From NCBI GenBank assembly GCA_023399155.1, contig JAEWQP010000008.1:1-64000 (forward strand): a stretch of DNA of 64,000 nucleotides, written 5' to 3'. The notes beneath the pieces are model-generated. The model made no database searches. It worked only from the letters and a program-made list of their open reading frames with translations, and was not told the DNA's origin. This document shows positions 36,521 to 44,538 of the stretch, piece after piece (the first letter of the stretch is position 1; each line of letters opens with the position of its first letter). The stretch comes from Verrucomicrobiota bacterium. Its GTDB lineage: Bacteria > Verrucomicrobiota > Verrucomicrobiia > Opitutales > Opitutaceae. The translations under genes were made by a program, and so were the position numbers.

Positions 36521-37990
36521 TCAGTAGATCCGGAGATTGTCGACCATCACGCAGCGACGCGTGCGGGTGAACGTGGCGGGATTGGTGATCCCCTCTCCCG
36601 TCGTCGTGGCGATCGAGTAGCTGAGGTATCCCTCGCCCCCCAACCCGAGGCCGGCGACGGAGGGCCCGTTCTTCACAAAGAGAGTCGTATCGAGGGCGCG
36701 GGCCATCGCAGTCATGTGATTGACGTTGAGGGTGTGAATGATGGCGGAGTGCTTGTAGCCGTGTTCCGATCTCTTCGCGAGGGCGATACCCTCCTCGACG
36801 CTCTTCACGCGCACGATCGGCAGCATCGGCATCATCTGCTCCTCCATCACGAACGCGTGGTCGGCGCCCGTTTCGCCGAAGAGCAGGGGAGTCTTCTCCG
36901 GCACCGTGGCGCCGGCGTGGCGGGCGAGCACCGCGGCGTCCTTGCCGACGAGTTCGCGATTGAGCACGGGATGCGAACAGCCGCCGGCGTCGGCCTTCAT
37001 CGTGAAGGCGGCGGCGGCCAGCTTCTCGATCTGCGACGAGCCGAGCTGCACGGCGCCGGCCTTTTCGAGGCCGCGGATGAGGGCGCCCGCCATGCGCTCG
37101 AGCACGAACACCTGCTTCTCGCCGATGCAAAGGAGATTATTGTCGAACGCGGCACCGGCCACGATGTCGCGGGCCGCCTTGTCGGGGTCGACCGTGTCGT
37201 CGACCAGGACGGGCGGGTTTCCCGGCCCGGCGCAGATCGCGCGCTTGCCTGACTTCATGGCCGCTCCGACCACGGCCGGTCCGCCCGTGACGCAGAGCAG
37301 GCCGATCTCGGGGCTGCGGCAAAGCGCATCGAACGACTCGAGCGACGGTCGCTCGATCGTGCACACCAGATTCTGGATACCGGTCGCACGCTCGATCGCC
37401 TCGTTGTACGTGCGCACGGCGAGCGCGGCGCTGCGTGCACCTCCGGGATGCGGATTGAACACCACCGCGTTGCCGGCGGCGACGATATTGATGATGTTGC
37501 CGCTCAGCGTCGGGATCGAATGGGTGACGGGCAGGATGGCCGCGACCACCCCGAACGGTGTGAATTCCTCGAGCGTGATGCCATGGTCGCCGCTCATGCC
37601 GCGGGGATGGAGCCATTCCACGCCGGGTACGAGGCGCACGATCCTGAGCTTCTCCACCTTGTGCTCGAGGCGGCCGATGCTCGTTTCCTCGAACTCAAAG
37701 CGGCCCCAGGCCTCGGCGTTGTCGGTGGCGAGCCGCTTCACGATGTCGACCACCGTGCGGCGGGCCTCCACGCCCTTCTCGCGCAGCTGTTCGAACGCCT
37801 TCATCGCGGCCGCAGCGGCGTCGGCGGCGTCGGCGAACACACCGTATCGGCCGGCCTGTGACACGAACGCCGGTGCGCCGGCCGGTCTCGCCGCCGGAGC
37901 CGGGGCGGGGCCGGCGGGCGTTCTGGCGAGACGGGCTAGAACTTCCTCAACGACCCCGCGAAGGGCCTTCTCATCGAGCTGGAGTGCCAT
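36521..37990 (-). CDS. CoA-acylating aldehyde dehydrogenase (PduP-like), microcompartment-targeted
   Basis: A 489-residue enzyme oxidising an aldehyde (probably L-lactaldehyde) with NAD and CoA to acyl-CoA inside the shell. The N-terminal amphipathic helix MALQLDEKALRGVVEEVLAR, followed by an Ala/Pro-rich linker, is a typical encapsulation peptide. The catalytic domain shows THSIPTLSGNIINIVAAGNAVV, CVTGGPAVVGAAMKSGKRAI, catalytic Cys288 in FDNNLLCIGEKQVF, and EEQMMPMLPIVRV. ATG 37990 is chosen because it starts exactly at the targeting helix; the upstream in-frame extension overlaps the adjacent BMC-P context and is low complexity. It supplies substrate to PduL. Confidence 0.94.
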   Translation of the reverse strand: MALQLDEKALRGVVEEVLARLARTPAGPAPAPAARPAGAPAFVSQAGRYGVFADAADAAAAAMKAFEQLREKGVEARRTVVDIVKRLATDNAEAWGRFEFEETSIGRLEHKVEKLRIVRLVPGVEWLHPRGMSGDHGITLEEFTPFGVVAAILPVTHSIPTLSGNIINIVAAGNAVVFNPHPGGARSAALAVRTYNEAIERATGIQNLVCTIERPSLESFDALCRSPEIGLLCVTGGPAVVGAAMKSGKRAICAGPGNPPVLVDDTVDPDKAARDIVAGAAFDNNLLCIGEKQVFVLERMAGALIRGLEKAGAVQLGSSQIEKLAAAAFTMKADAGGCSHPVLNRELVGKDAAVLARHAGATVPEKTPLLFGETGADHAFVMEEQMMPMLPIVRVKSVEEGIALAKRSEHGYKHSAIIHTLNVNHMTAMARALDTTLFVKNGPSVAGLGLGGEGYLSYSIATTTGEGITNPATFTRTRRCVMVDNLRIY

Positions 37991-38063
37991 GGGGCTGAAA
38001 GGGATTGCTGGGTTGGCGGGAGCGAACGGCGGTCGCGGCGCGTTCGGAGAACGCGCCGCACCC

Positions 38064-38375
38064 TCACTTCGGCGGCGGGTAAACCTTCCGGTTGAGGACA
38101 TCCACTGTATCCACGATCCCCACCGTCACGGCGTCGACCGGGATGCTCTTCATCCCAGTGGCCTGGCGGGCCGAACTGCCCTGGCAGAAGAGCACCACCT
38201 CGTCCAGCCCGGCACCGAGTCGGTCCAGCGCGACGATCGTGTTGCTGCCTGGGCGGAGTCTTGTCGGGTCGGACTCGTCGACCAAGAGCGGCCGGAGAAT
38301 GAGCAGTTTCTGCCCTTTCATCAGGTCGTCCTTCTTCGACGACACGACCGAGCCGATCACACGTGCGAGGAACAT
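38064..38375 (-). CDS. BMC-P shell vertex protein (EutN/CcmL family), third
   Basis: A 103-residue vertex protein: MFLARVIGSVVSSKKDD, LLILRPLLVD, TIVALDRLGAGLDEVVLFCQGSSARQA and SIPVDAVTVGIVDTVDV. ATG 38375 matches the usual N-terminal strand; the upstream extension to 38435 overlaps the BMC-H stop region and is rejected. It lies 13 bp after the BMC-H gene ending at 38389. It differs clearly from the other two BMC-P proteins, so the three copies are old paralogues. Confidence 0.93.
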   Translation of the reverse strand: MFLARVIGSVVSSKKDDLMKGQKLLILRPLLVDESDPTRLRPGSNTIVALDRLGAGLDEVVLFCQGSSARQATGMKSIPVDAVTVGIVDTVDVLNRKVYPPPK

Positions 38376-38388
38376 GACGGGCCGGCGC

Positions 38389-38685
38389 CTATTTGCCGGG
38401 CTTGCTGAGCGGTTTGGGCAGGATGGCGGCGACATCCTCGTGCGGGCGCGGGATCACCTGCACGCTGACCACCTCGCCGAGGTGGCCCGCGGCCTGGGCG
38501 CCGGCATCGGTGGCAGCTTTCACGGCGGCGACATCGCCCACCACGACCGCGGTGACGAGGGCATTACCCACCTGTTTCATCGGGCCCACGAGCGTGACGT
38601 TCGCGGCCTTGAGCATGGCATCGACGCCGGAGACGAGGGCGACGAGACCGCGGGTTTCGAGCAGACCAATGGCTTTCTGGGACAT
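38389..38685 (-). CDS. BMC-H shell hexamer protein, third of three
   Basis: A 98-residue single-BMC-domain protein forming the facets of the shell. It has AIGLLETRGLVALVSGVDAM, AANVTLVGP, VTAVVVGDVAAVKAATDAGA and VVSVQVIPRPHED. ATG 38685 begins at the conserved N-terminus. The gene is preceded (38689-38746) by a purine-rich minisatellite with a 10-bp period (GAGGGANTGA-like), which separates it from acetate kinase. The short tail after PRPHED (VAAILPKPLSKPGK) differs from the other BMC-H copies. Confidence 0.95.
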   Translation of the reverse strand: MSQKAIGLLETRGLVALVSGVDAMLKAANVTLVGPMKQVGNALVTAVVVGDVAAVKAATDAGAQAAGHLGEVVSVQVIPRPHEDVAAILPKPLSKPGK

Positions 38686-38746
38686 AAGAGTGGAGGATTG
38701 AGGAGGGATTGAGAAGGGAGTGAGGGACTGAGGGAGTCGGGAGGGG

Positions 38747-39928
38747 TCAGCGGGCTTCGAGGAGGCGGCGGGCCTCGCGGGCGACGACGAGTTCCTCGTT
38801 GGCAGGAATGATGAGAATCTTCGCACGCGAGGCCGGGGCCGAGATCTCGGACTCCTGGCCCGCAGCGACAGCGTTGCGCTCCGGGTCGAGCACGATGCCG
38901 AGTCGATCGAGGTCGGCGCAGACGGCGGCGCGCAGGTCCGCGTCATTTTCGCCGATGCCGGCGGTGAACACGAGTGCGTCACAGCCGTTCAGTTCGAGGA
39001 AGAACGATCCGATCCAGCGCCGGATCTCATGGACCAGCACCTCGAGCGCAAGGCGGGCGCGGGCGTTGCCCTGTCCCGCGGCGATGCGGATGTCGCGGAT
39101 GTCGTTGGAAACGCCGGAAAGCCCGAGCAATCCGCTCTCCTTCGTGAGCTGGCGCTCCGCCTCCTCGAGCGACAGGCCCAGCGCGCGCTGGGCAAAGGGA
39201 ACGGCGGCCGTATCCAGATCGCCGACACGGTTGTTCTGGGGCACCCCGGATTGCGGGCTCATCCCCATGCTCGTGCCGATGGCAACGCCGTTGCGGATGC
39301 CCGTGATCGAGCTGCTGCCGCCGAGGTGGCAGGAAATCACGCGCAGCGGCATGCCGGAAACCGGCTGGGGCCCGCGCTGGTAGAGGGCGCGCACCACGGC
39401 GGCGACGTCCTCGCGTCCCACCAGCTCCGCGGAGCGCTCGGCGACGAACTTGTGGCTCGCGCCGTGGAATCCGAAGCGGCGCACGCCCGCCTCATGCCAG
39501 CGCTCCGGCACGGCGTACCGGCGCGCGGCCTCGGGCACCCACTGGTAGAATGCGGTCTCGAAGAGCGCCACGCGCGGCACGGAGGGAAGCTTCTCGCGGA
39601 AGCGGCGGATGCCCGCGGCGTAGGGTGGATTGTGCGCGGGAGCCACGTCGCGGTAGCCCTCAAGCGCCTCGAGCACGGCGTCGTCCGCCGGCACGCAGCC
39701 GCTGAGGTTGCGGCCGAGCACGGTCTTGAAGCCAATCGCGGCCAGGTCCCCGCCCGAGTCGACATGGCCGCCGGCCTTCAATTCCGCCAGGCAGGCGTCG
39801 ATCGCCCGCCCGTAGTCGGTCACGCGTTCGAAGCCGCCGCGCGCAAGCAGGCGCTCCTGGGCCCCGTCGAGGAGGAACAGGCGGTACTTGAACGAGGTGG
39901 AACCGAGATTGGCGACGAGGATGCGCAT
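38747..39928 (-). CDS. ackA: acetate/propionate kinase family protein (ASKHA), microcompartment-associated
   Basis: A 393-residue acyl-phosphate kinase. The start ILVANLGSTSFKYRLF is the phosphate-binding loop. Further marks are RFGFHGASHKFV, HLGGSSSITGIRNGVAIGTSMG and FTAGIGENDADLR. It would transfer phosphate from the PduL product (acetyl- or lactyl-phosphate) to ADP, giving acid and ATP. The central loop departs from ordinary AckA: the usual D-T-S-M-G reads G-T-S-M-G, and the following TPLEG is replaced by SPQSG. This suggests a compartment-specific subfamily with altered substrate. Catalytic function is inferred from fold and neighbours. Confidence 0.88.
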   Translation of the reverse strand: MRILVANLGSTSFKYRLFLLDGAQERLLARGGFERVTDYGRAIDACLAELKAGGHVDSGGDLAAIGFKTVLGRNLSGCVPADDAVLEALEGYRDVAPAHNPPYAAGIRRFREKLPSVPRVALFETAFYQWVPEAARRYAVPERWHEAGVRRFGFHGASHKFVAERSAELVGREDVAAVVRALYQRGPQPVSGMPLRVISCHLGGSSSITGIRNGVAIGTSMGMSPQSGVPQNNRVGDLDTAAVPFAQRALGLSLEEAERQLTKESGLLGLSGVSNDIRDIRIAAGQGNARARLALEVLVHEIRRWIGSFFLELNGCDALVFTAGIGENDADLRAAVCADLDRLGIVLDPERNAVAAGQESEISAPASRAKILIIPANEELVVAREARRLLEAR

Positions 39929-40002
39929 GACGTAGGTCAGCGATTTCGAGTCGGAGGCGGGGCTGCGAGGGGGGCCGCAAGCGGCGGCCTACGCGCGGAA
40001 GA

Positions 40003-40290
40003 TCAGGCGGCCGGAGCGATCCACTTGCCGAGTTGCGCGAGATCCTCGTGGGGACGCGGGATCACCTGCGTGGCGATCACCTCGCCCACCTGCTTGGCGG
40101 CCTCGGCGCCGGCCTCGATCGCGGCCTTCACGGCCGCGACATCGCCGCGGAAAAAGCCGATCACGTAGCCGCTGCCGATCGCCTCATAGCCGGTCATCGT
40201 GACGGTGGCGGCCTTGAGGGCGGCGTCGGTCGCTTCGAGAAGGGAACAGAGGCCCTTGGCCTCGATCATGCCCAGTGCTTCTTGTGCCAT
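40003..40290 (-). CDS. BMC-H shell hexamer protein, second
   Basis: A 95-residue single BMC domain: EALGMIEAKGLCSLLEATDAALK, VTMTGYEAIGSGYVIGFFRGDVAAVKAA and VIATQVIPRPHEDL. The pore-lining loop GSGYV differs from the other two BMC-H proteins, so pore selectivity may differ. Separated by 74 bp from acetate kinase and by 72 bp from the upstream BMC-H gene. The spacer 39960-40000 contains a ggccgcaagcggcggcc hairpin. Confidence 0.96.
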   Translation of the reverse strand: MAQEALGMIEAKGLCSLLEATDAALKAATVTMTGYEAIGSGYVIGFFRGDVAAVKAAIEAGAEAAKQVGEVIATQVIPRPHEDLAQLGKWIAPAA

Positions 40291-40362
40291 GGTGGTTGTG
40301 TAAAACTGCGTGTTGAGGGTGAGAGTGGAACGGTGACGTGGATTCCTGGATACGGTCCCGGC

Positions 40363-40635
40363 TCAGGCGAGGCCGAAGACCTTGAGCAGGTCGGGATGGG
40401 GACGCGGGATCACGTGCGATCCGGTGAGTTCGCCCACGCGCCTGGCGGCCTCCGAGCCCGCCTCGACCGCGGCCTTGACGCTGCCGACATCGCCCTTCAC
40501 GAGGACTGTGACTAGGCCGCCGCCGATCTGGATGCATTTCACGAGGGATACGCTGGCCGCCTTGACCATCGCGTCGCTGGCTTCGACGCTTCCGACGTAG
40601 CCCTTGGTTTCGACCATGCCTAATGATTCGTTCAT
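40363..40635 (-). CDS. BMC-H shell hexamer protein, first
   Basis: A 90-residue single BMC domain: SLGMVETKGYVGSVEASDAMVKAA, LVKCIQIGGGLVTVLVKGDVGSVKAA and THVIPRPH-like GSHVIPRPHPDLL. The pore loop IGGG is of the common metabolite-pore type. ATG 40635 is the natural start; the upstream in-frame extension is not conserved. Second gene of the operon after pduL. Confidence 0.95.
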   Translation of the reverse strand: MNESLGMVETKGYVGSVEASDAMVKAASVSLVKCIQIGGGLVTVLVKGDVGSVKAAVEAGSEAARRVGELTGSHVIPRPHPDLLKVFGLA

Positions 40636-40717
40636 GGAGTTTGCTGGGTGACTGGAGTGAGGAGACGGGTTGAAAAACTGGAGGAGTCGGAATGTGGACG
40701 GGCGGGTCGGCGGGCGC

Positions 40718-41395
40718 CTACGCAAGCAATTCGACGGGCGTGCCAGGCTGAAGGCCGCAGGCGTTGCCCTCGTCCGTGTCGATGTGGACCTCGAGTTTGA
40801 ACTCGGGTGAGACGCGCACGAGCATGCGGTCGAACGTCACGCCGACGGGCCCGCCGACGCGCATGCGCATGAACGCCCCGGCGCGAACCCCATGGAACGC
40901 CGCGTCGTCCGGGTGCATGTGCACGTGCGGGGCGGCGCGGATGACGCCCTGGGGCATCTCGAGGAAACCGGCAGGTCCCATGAGCATGCAGCCGGGCGTG
41001 CCCGCGATGTCGCCGGACGGACGCACCGGCACATCGAAGCCGAGCGAAATCGCGTCCGTAAAGGCGAGTTCCACCTGGTTGAGATCCCGGCAGGGGCCGA
41101 GGATGCGAAGGTTCGAGATCACGCGGCTGCGCGGACCGATGAGCGTGACCGACTCCTCGGCTGCGTATTGTCCTGCCTGATACAAGGCCTTCATGGGCCG
41201 GAGGCGGTGGCCCCTGCCGAAGAGCGTCTCGACCGCCTCGAGCGTGAGGTGGCAGTGGCGGGCACTGACGTTGACCACGAGCGGATTCGGGGCGCTCGCC
41301 GCACGGGGAATCGGCCGGCCGAGCCGCTCGTAGACCAAGCGGCGCACCTGATGCTCAACTTCGGCGCGGTGGGGAACTCGGAGAACGTCGGCCAT
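40718..41395 (-). CDS. pduL: phosphate propanoyl/acyltransferase PduL, microcompartment-targeted
   Basis: A 225-residue two-domain zinc phosphotransacylase that swaps CoA for phosphate on the acyl-CoA made by the aldehyde dehydrogenase and regenerates CoA inside the shell. The N-terminal helix (ADVLRVPHRAEVEHQVRRLV) acts as targeting peptide. The two repeats carry zinc ligands in NVSARHCHLT and in AAPHVHMHPDDA; further marks are VTLIGPRSRVISNLRILGP and the end VHIDTDEGNACGL. ATG 41395 starts at the targeting helix and is the first codon of the operon. It lies 92 bp from the divergent DeoR start. Confidence 0.96.
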   Translation of the reverse strand: MADVLRVPHRAEVEHQVRRLVYERLGRPIPRAASAPNPLVVNVSARHCHLTLEAVETLFGRGHRLRPMKALYQAGQYAAEESVTLIGPRSRVISNLRILGPCRDLNQVELAFTDAISLGFDVPVRPSGDIAGTPGCMLMGPAGFLEMPQGVIRAAPHVHMHPDDAAFHGVRAGAFMRMRVGGPVGVTFDRMLVRVSPEFKLEVHIDTDEGNACGLQPGTPVELLA

Positions 41396-41487
41396 GGGTG
41401 CGAAAGCGCATTCAAAGTCCTCCATATTCTTCCATTCTGTCAACTTTCAATTGCAATATCTCCCAAAATCTACCACGCATTGGCGTC
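41396..41487. promoter_or_regulatory. divergent promoter/operator region of the microcompartment operon and DeoR gene
   Basis: A 92-bp AT-richer gap, unlike the surrounding GC-rich coding DNA. It contains a near-palindrome TTTCAATTGCAA (41445-41456, CAATTG core), the kind of TTTC-rich site DeoR proteins bind. Reading toward the operon, a TTGACA hexamer lies about 45 bases before the pduL start, but no well-spaced -10 is obvious. It is the only plausible control region for the shell operon. Confidence 0.55.
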
Positions 41488-42261
41488 ATGATCGCCGAGG
41501 CCCGCCACGCGCGCATTGAAGCCCACCTGCACCAGGCGGCGTTCGCCTCGCTGGAGGAACTCGCCCGCGAGGTGGGCGCGTCGGTCTCGACGGTGCGACG
41601 CGACGTGATCGCGTTGGAAAAGCTCGGGGTGGTCGTGCGGACGCACGGCGGTGCGCGACTCCCCTCCGGGGGCCGCGGCGGGGAGGATTTTGCCTTCGCC
41701 GCCCTGAGCACGCGGCAGCGCGCGGAGAAGGAGGCGATCGGCCGGGCGTGCGCCGCGCTGATCGACGGGAGCCCGACCGTGATCCTTGACGCGGGCTCGA
41801 CGGTTCACTGCGTCGCCCGGGCCATCGCGGATCGGCGGCTTCAGGTGATCACCAACTCCCTGCCCGTTGCCAATCTCTTCGCCTCCACCCCGCAGACCGA
41901 GGTGATGGTGTGCGGAGGCGTGATCTACCCGCGGCTCGGGGTGCTGGTGGGCCCGCAGGCGGTGGAAACGTTCTCACGCATGCATGCCGACGTCGCGATC
42001 CTTGGCGCGAGCGGCATCTCTGCGGAGGGGTTCTTCAACTCGCATGCGCTGCTCATCGACATGCAGCGCGCGATGCTCGGGGCCGCACAACGGGTGATTT
42101 TCTGCCTCGACCACACGAAGTTCGACCGGCGTTCCATGTTTTTCCTCTGCGATCTGTCACGCCCTGTGACCGTTGTGACCGACGCCGGCGCCCCGAAGGC
42201 GGGGCTCGACATGCTGCGGCGCCACGGCGTGGACGTCGTGGTGGCTCCCGCGCAGCCATAA
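41488..42261 (+). CDS. DeoR-family transcriptional repressor of the microcompartment locus
   Basis: A 257-residue regulator. The N-terminal winged helix-turn-helix has the DeoR signature FASLEELAREVGASVSTVRRDVIALEKLGVVVRTHGGA. The C-terminal sugar-phosphate-sensing domain (DeoRC) has ILDAGSTVHCVARAI, VITNSLPVANLF, VCGGVIYPRLGVLVGP and VFCLDHTKF-like VIFCLDHTKFDRRS. It should repress its own gene and the divergent shell operon until a sugar phosphate (fuculose or rhamnulose phosphate) accumulates. ATG 41488 starts the HTH directly. Confidence 0.93.
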   Translation: MIAEARHARIEAHLHQAAFASLEELAREVGASVSTVRRDVIALEKLGVVVRTHGGARLPSGGRGGEDFAFAALSTRQRAEKEAIGRACAALIDGSPTVILDAGSTVHCVARAIADRRLQVITNSLPVANLFASTPQTEVMVCGGVIYPRLGVLVGPQAVETFSRMHADVAILGASGISAEGFFNSHALLIDMQRAMLGAAQRVIFCLDHTKFDRRSMFFLCDLSRPVTVVTDAGAPKAGLDMLRRHGVDVVVAPAQP

Positions 42262-42933
42262 GCGCAGGTGCGACGGCCGCCAATCCGACAAAATACGACC
42301 TGATTCCGCCGCATTTTGGTGTGGACAGACCCCACTGCGGGGCCTCGGGAGGCGATCTTCTTCACAATCGCGTACTCGGCAAATTGATACCGCCAGCGGC
42401 CGCCCACGGCGCGCCCCACGCGGGGCGGAGTCCGGCGGCTCCTCGAAGCCCGGCTAGGGCCTTTCCCCCACGGAACGGTCAGTTGCGCCAACACTCGAAA
42501 GCGCCCCTCTCGGGACGACCATGAGCCGCAAGATCCCGCGTCGCTGCTTGCAGCGCAGGGAGCCGAGGGAGCGCTCCGGCACCGTGGACGCCTGGCACTG
42601 TATTTGGCTGCTTGCCAGCGTGTTGCACCATGAATAGGCGACCCGTTGCAAGCCGCCGCAGGATGCCCGATTCGTCGGGTGCCGACGCGCGCGGCGCAGC
42701 GGCAGGTATCCTCAGGAAACCTCCCGGATGGCGCCGGGCTTTTCCTGTAGCGACGTGCGCAGCCCGGATGATCGTCGGTCGCTTGGCGGTGGGCGCTCGC
42801 CTCGCGCGCCGCTCTCGCGGCGCATCGGGTGGTTCCTCCGGTTGCTCCCAAGTTATTCACAGCCAGCCGGGCATTTTGCCCGCCCTCTCCCGACGCCGCC
42901 TCTGGAAGGGCCGGAGGCGGACGCACCCGCCGG
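42262..42933. other. 670-bp gap without a recognisable gene
   Basis: It lies between the convergent DeoR and nadB genes. Neither strand gives a credible protein, and the dispersed repeat families A and B are absent. Visible features are small hairpins (GGGCA-TTT-TGCCC near 42868-42880; CCCC-actgc-GGGG near 42330) and a single TTATTCACA, close to a DnaA box, near 42850. A minus-strand stretch around 42350-42400 encodes YQFAEYAIVKKIA, which might be a remnant of a lost gene. No function can be assigned. Confidence 0.4.
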
Positions 42934-44529
42934 TCAGCGTCGGTGCATCCGGGTATCACTCGGCGTCCCGGCGCGGTCGGGATGATCGAGGATGTAGTGG
43001 AGGCCGCGACTCTCCTTTCGCTGCAGGGCGCACTCGACGATCAACTCGGCCACCTGGGTGAGGTTGCGCAGCTCGAGAAGGCGCGGCTCGACCTGGAAGT
43101 TCCAGTAATACTCGTGGATCTCCTTCGCGAGCGTCGCGATCCGGGTGCGGGCGCGCTCCAGGCGCTTGGTCGTGCGCACGATGCCGACGTAGTCCCACAT
43201 CGTGCGGCGAAGCTCGTCCCAGTTGTGCGAGATCACGACCTGCTCGTCCGAGTCGTGGGCGTCGCCGGGTATCCAGGCGGGCAATTCAACCTCGCGGCCG
43301 CCGGATGCCTCGAGGTAGCGCAGGATCGAAAGGCTCCCGCGATGGGCCATCACCACCGCCTCGAGCAGCGAATTGCTGGCCAGCCGATTGGCCCCGTGCA
43401 GGCCGACCGAGGCGACCTCGCCACACGCGTAGAGTCCGGGGAGCGAGGTCTCGGCATCGAGATTGGTCACGACGCCGCCGCAGGTATAGTGCGCCGCGGG
43501 CACCACGGGGATCCGGTCGCGCGCGGGATTCACCCCGATGTGCTCGCAGGCCTCGAAGATCACGGGGAAACGCGCGCGCAGTTCGGCCTCGGGTTTGTGC
43601 GTGATGTCGAGCCAGACATGGGGTGCGCCGGACTTCTTCATCTCGGCGTCGATGGCGCGGGCCACGATGTCGCGCGGCGCGAGATCGGCCAGCGTATGGT
43701 AGAGGGGCATGAACGCCTCGCCGGCGAAGTTGCGCAGGATGGCGCCCTCGCCACGAACCGCCTCGCTGATGAGGAACCGCTTTGATTCGAGCGAATACAG
43801 CGTGGTGGGGTGGAACTGGATGAACTCCATGTTCTCCACCGCCACCCCGGCGCGGTAGGCCATGGCGATGCCGTCGCCGGTCGCGATGTCGGGGTTGCTC
43901 GTGTAGAAATAGACCTGCCCTGCCCCGCCGGTCGCGAGCGCCACCACGGGGGCCGACCAGGTCTCGATTCGTCCCGTGAGCGCGTCGAGCGCGTAGAGGC
44001 CGAGGATGCGGTCGGTCCCGCCGGCGGGGCCGAACCCGAGCTTGCGCGCGGTGATCAGGTCGATGACGAACACGTGCTCGCGCAGCGCCACGTGGGGCTG
44101 CCCGGAGATGGCGCGCAGGAGCGCATCCTCGATCGCACGGCCGGTCATGTCCTTCACATGCAGGATGCGTCGCTGCGAATGCCCGCCCTCACGGCCGAGA
44201 TCGAAGGCTCCCGTCTCGTCCTGCGAAAACTTCAGGCCGACCTCGATCAACTCACGGATGCGGGCCGGCCCCTCGCGCACGATCTCACGGACGACATCGG
44301 CGCGGCAGAGCCCGTCGCCCGCCTGGAGCGTGTCGCGCACGTGGCTCTCGAAATCGTCGGTGTTGGCCGTGACGCACGCGATGCCGCCCTGCGCGTAGTT
44401 GGTATTTGAATCCGCGCGATTCTTCTTCGTGAGGATGGCCACCCGGCGCCCGGCTGCGGCGATCTTGAGCGCGAGGCTGAGGCCGGCGATGCCGCTGCCC
44501 ACGATGATGGCGTCGTAGCGGTGGTGCAT
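42934..44529 (-). CDS. nadB: L-aspartate oxidase
   Basis: A 531-residue flavoprotein that oxidises L-aspartate to iminoaspartate, the first step of de novo NAD synthesis. FAD-binding motif IIVGSGIAGLSLALKIAAAG lies near the N-terminus. Further marks are NTNYAQGGIACV, GGHSQRRILHVKDMTG, NMEFIQFHPTTLY, the signature RGEGAILRNFAGEAFM, and AAHYTCGGVVTNLDAETSLPGLYACGEVASVGLHGANRLASNS in split form. The C-terminal helical domain extends to the usual length. nadE of the same pathway is at 54280. panC and an acetyltransferase lie upstream on the same strand. Confidence 0.96.
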   Translation of the reverse strand: MHHRYDAIIVGSGIAGLSLALKIAAAGRRVAILTKKNRADSNTNYAQGGIACVTANTDDFESHVRDTLQAGDGLCRADVVREIVREGPARIRELIEVGLKFSQDETGAFDLGREGGHSQRRILHVKDMTGRAIEDALLRAISGQPHVALREHVFVIDLITARKLGFGPAGGTDRILGLYALDALTGRIETWSAPVVALATGGAGQVYFYTSNPDIATGDGIAMAYRAGVAVENMEFIQFHPTTLYSLESKRFLISEAVRGEGAILRNFAGEAFMPLYHTLADLAPRDIVARAIDAEMKKSGAPHVWLDITHKPEAELRARFPVIFEACEHIGVNPARDRIPVVPAAHYTCGGVVTNLDAETSLPGLYACGEVASVGLHGANRLASNSLLEAVVMAHRGSLSILRYLEASGGREVELPAWIPGDAHDSDEQVVISHNWDELRRTMWDYVGIVRTTKRLERARTRIATLAKEIHEYYWNFQVEPRLLELRNLTQVAELIVECALQRKESRGLHYILDHPDRAGTPSDTRMHRR

Positions 44530-44538
44530 AGGTTCCTC

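Noticed and set aside
33412..42261. Propanediol (Pdu) or ethanolamine (Eut) compartment
   Set aside because: No diol dehydratase, reactivase, cobalamin genes or ethanolamine ammonia-lyase. The aldolase and three BMC-P genes indicate the PV type.
42840..42860. Origin of replication suggested by a TTATTCACA box
   Set aside because: A single imperfect DnaA-like box without an AT-rich unwinding region, further boxes or dnaA/dnaN neighbours.
41925..42959. Long minus-strand frame overlapping DeoR
   Set aside because: It overlaps a convincing DeoR gene, and its sequence outside the overlap shows no family signature.
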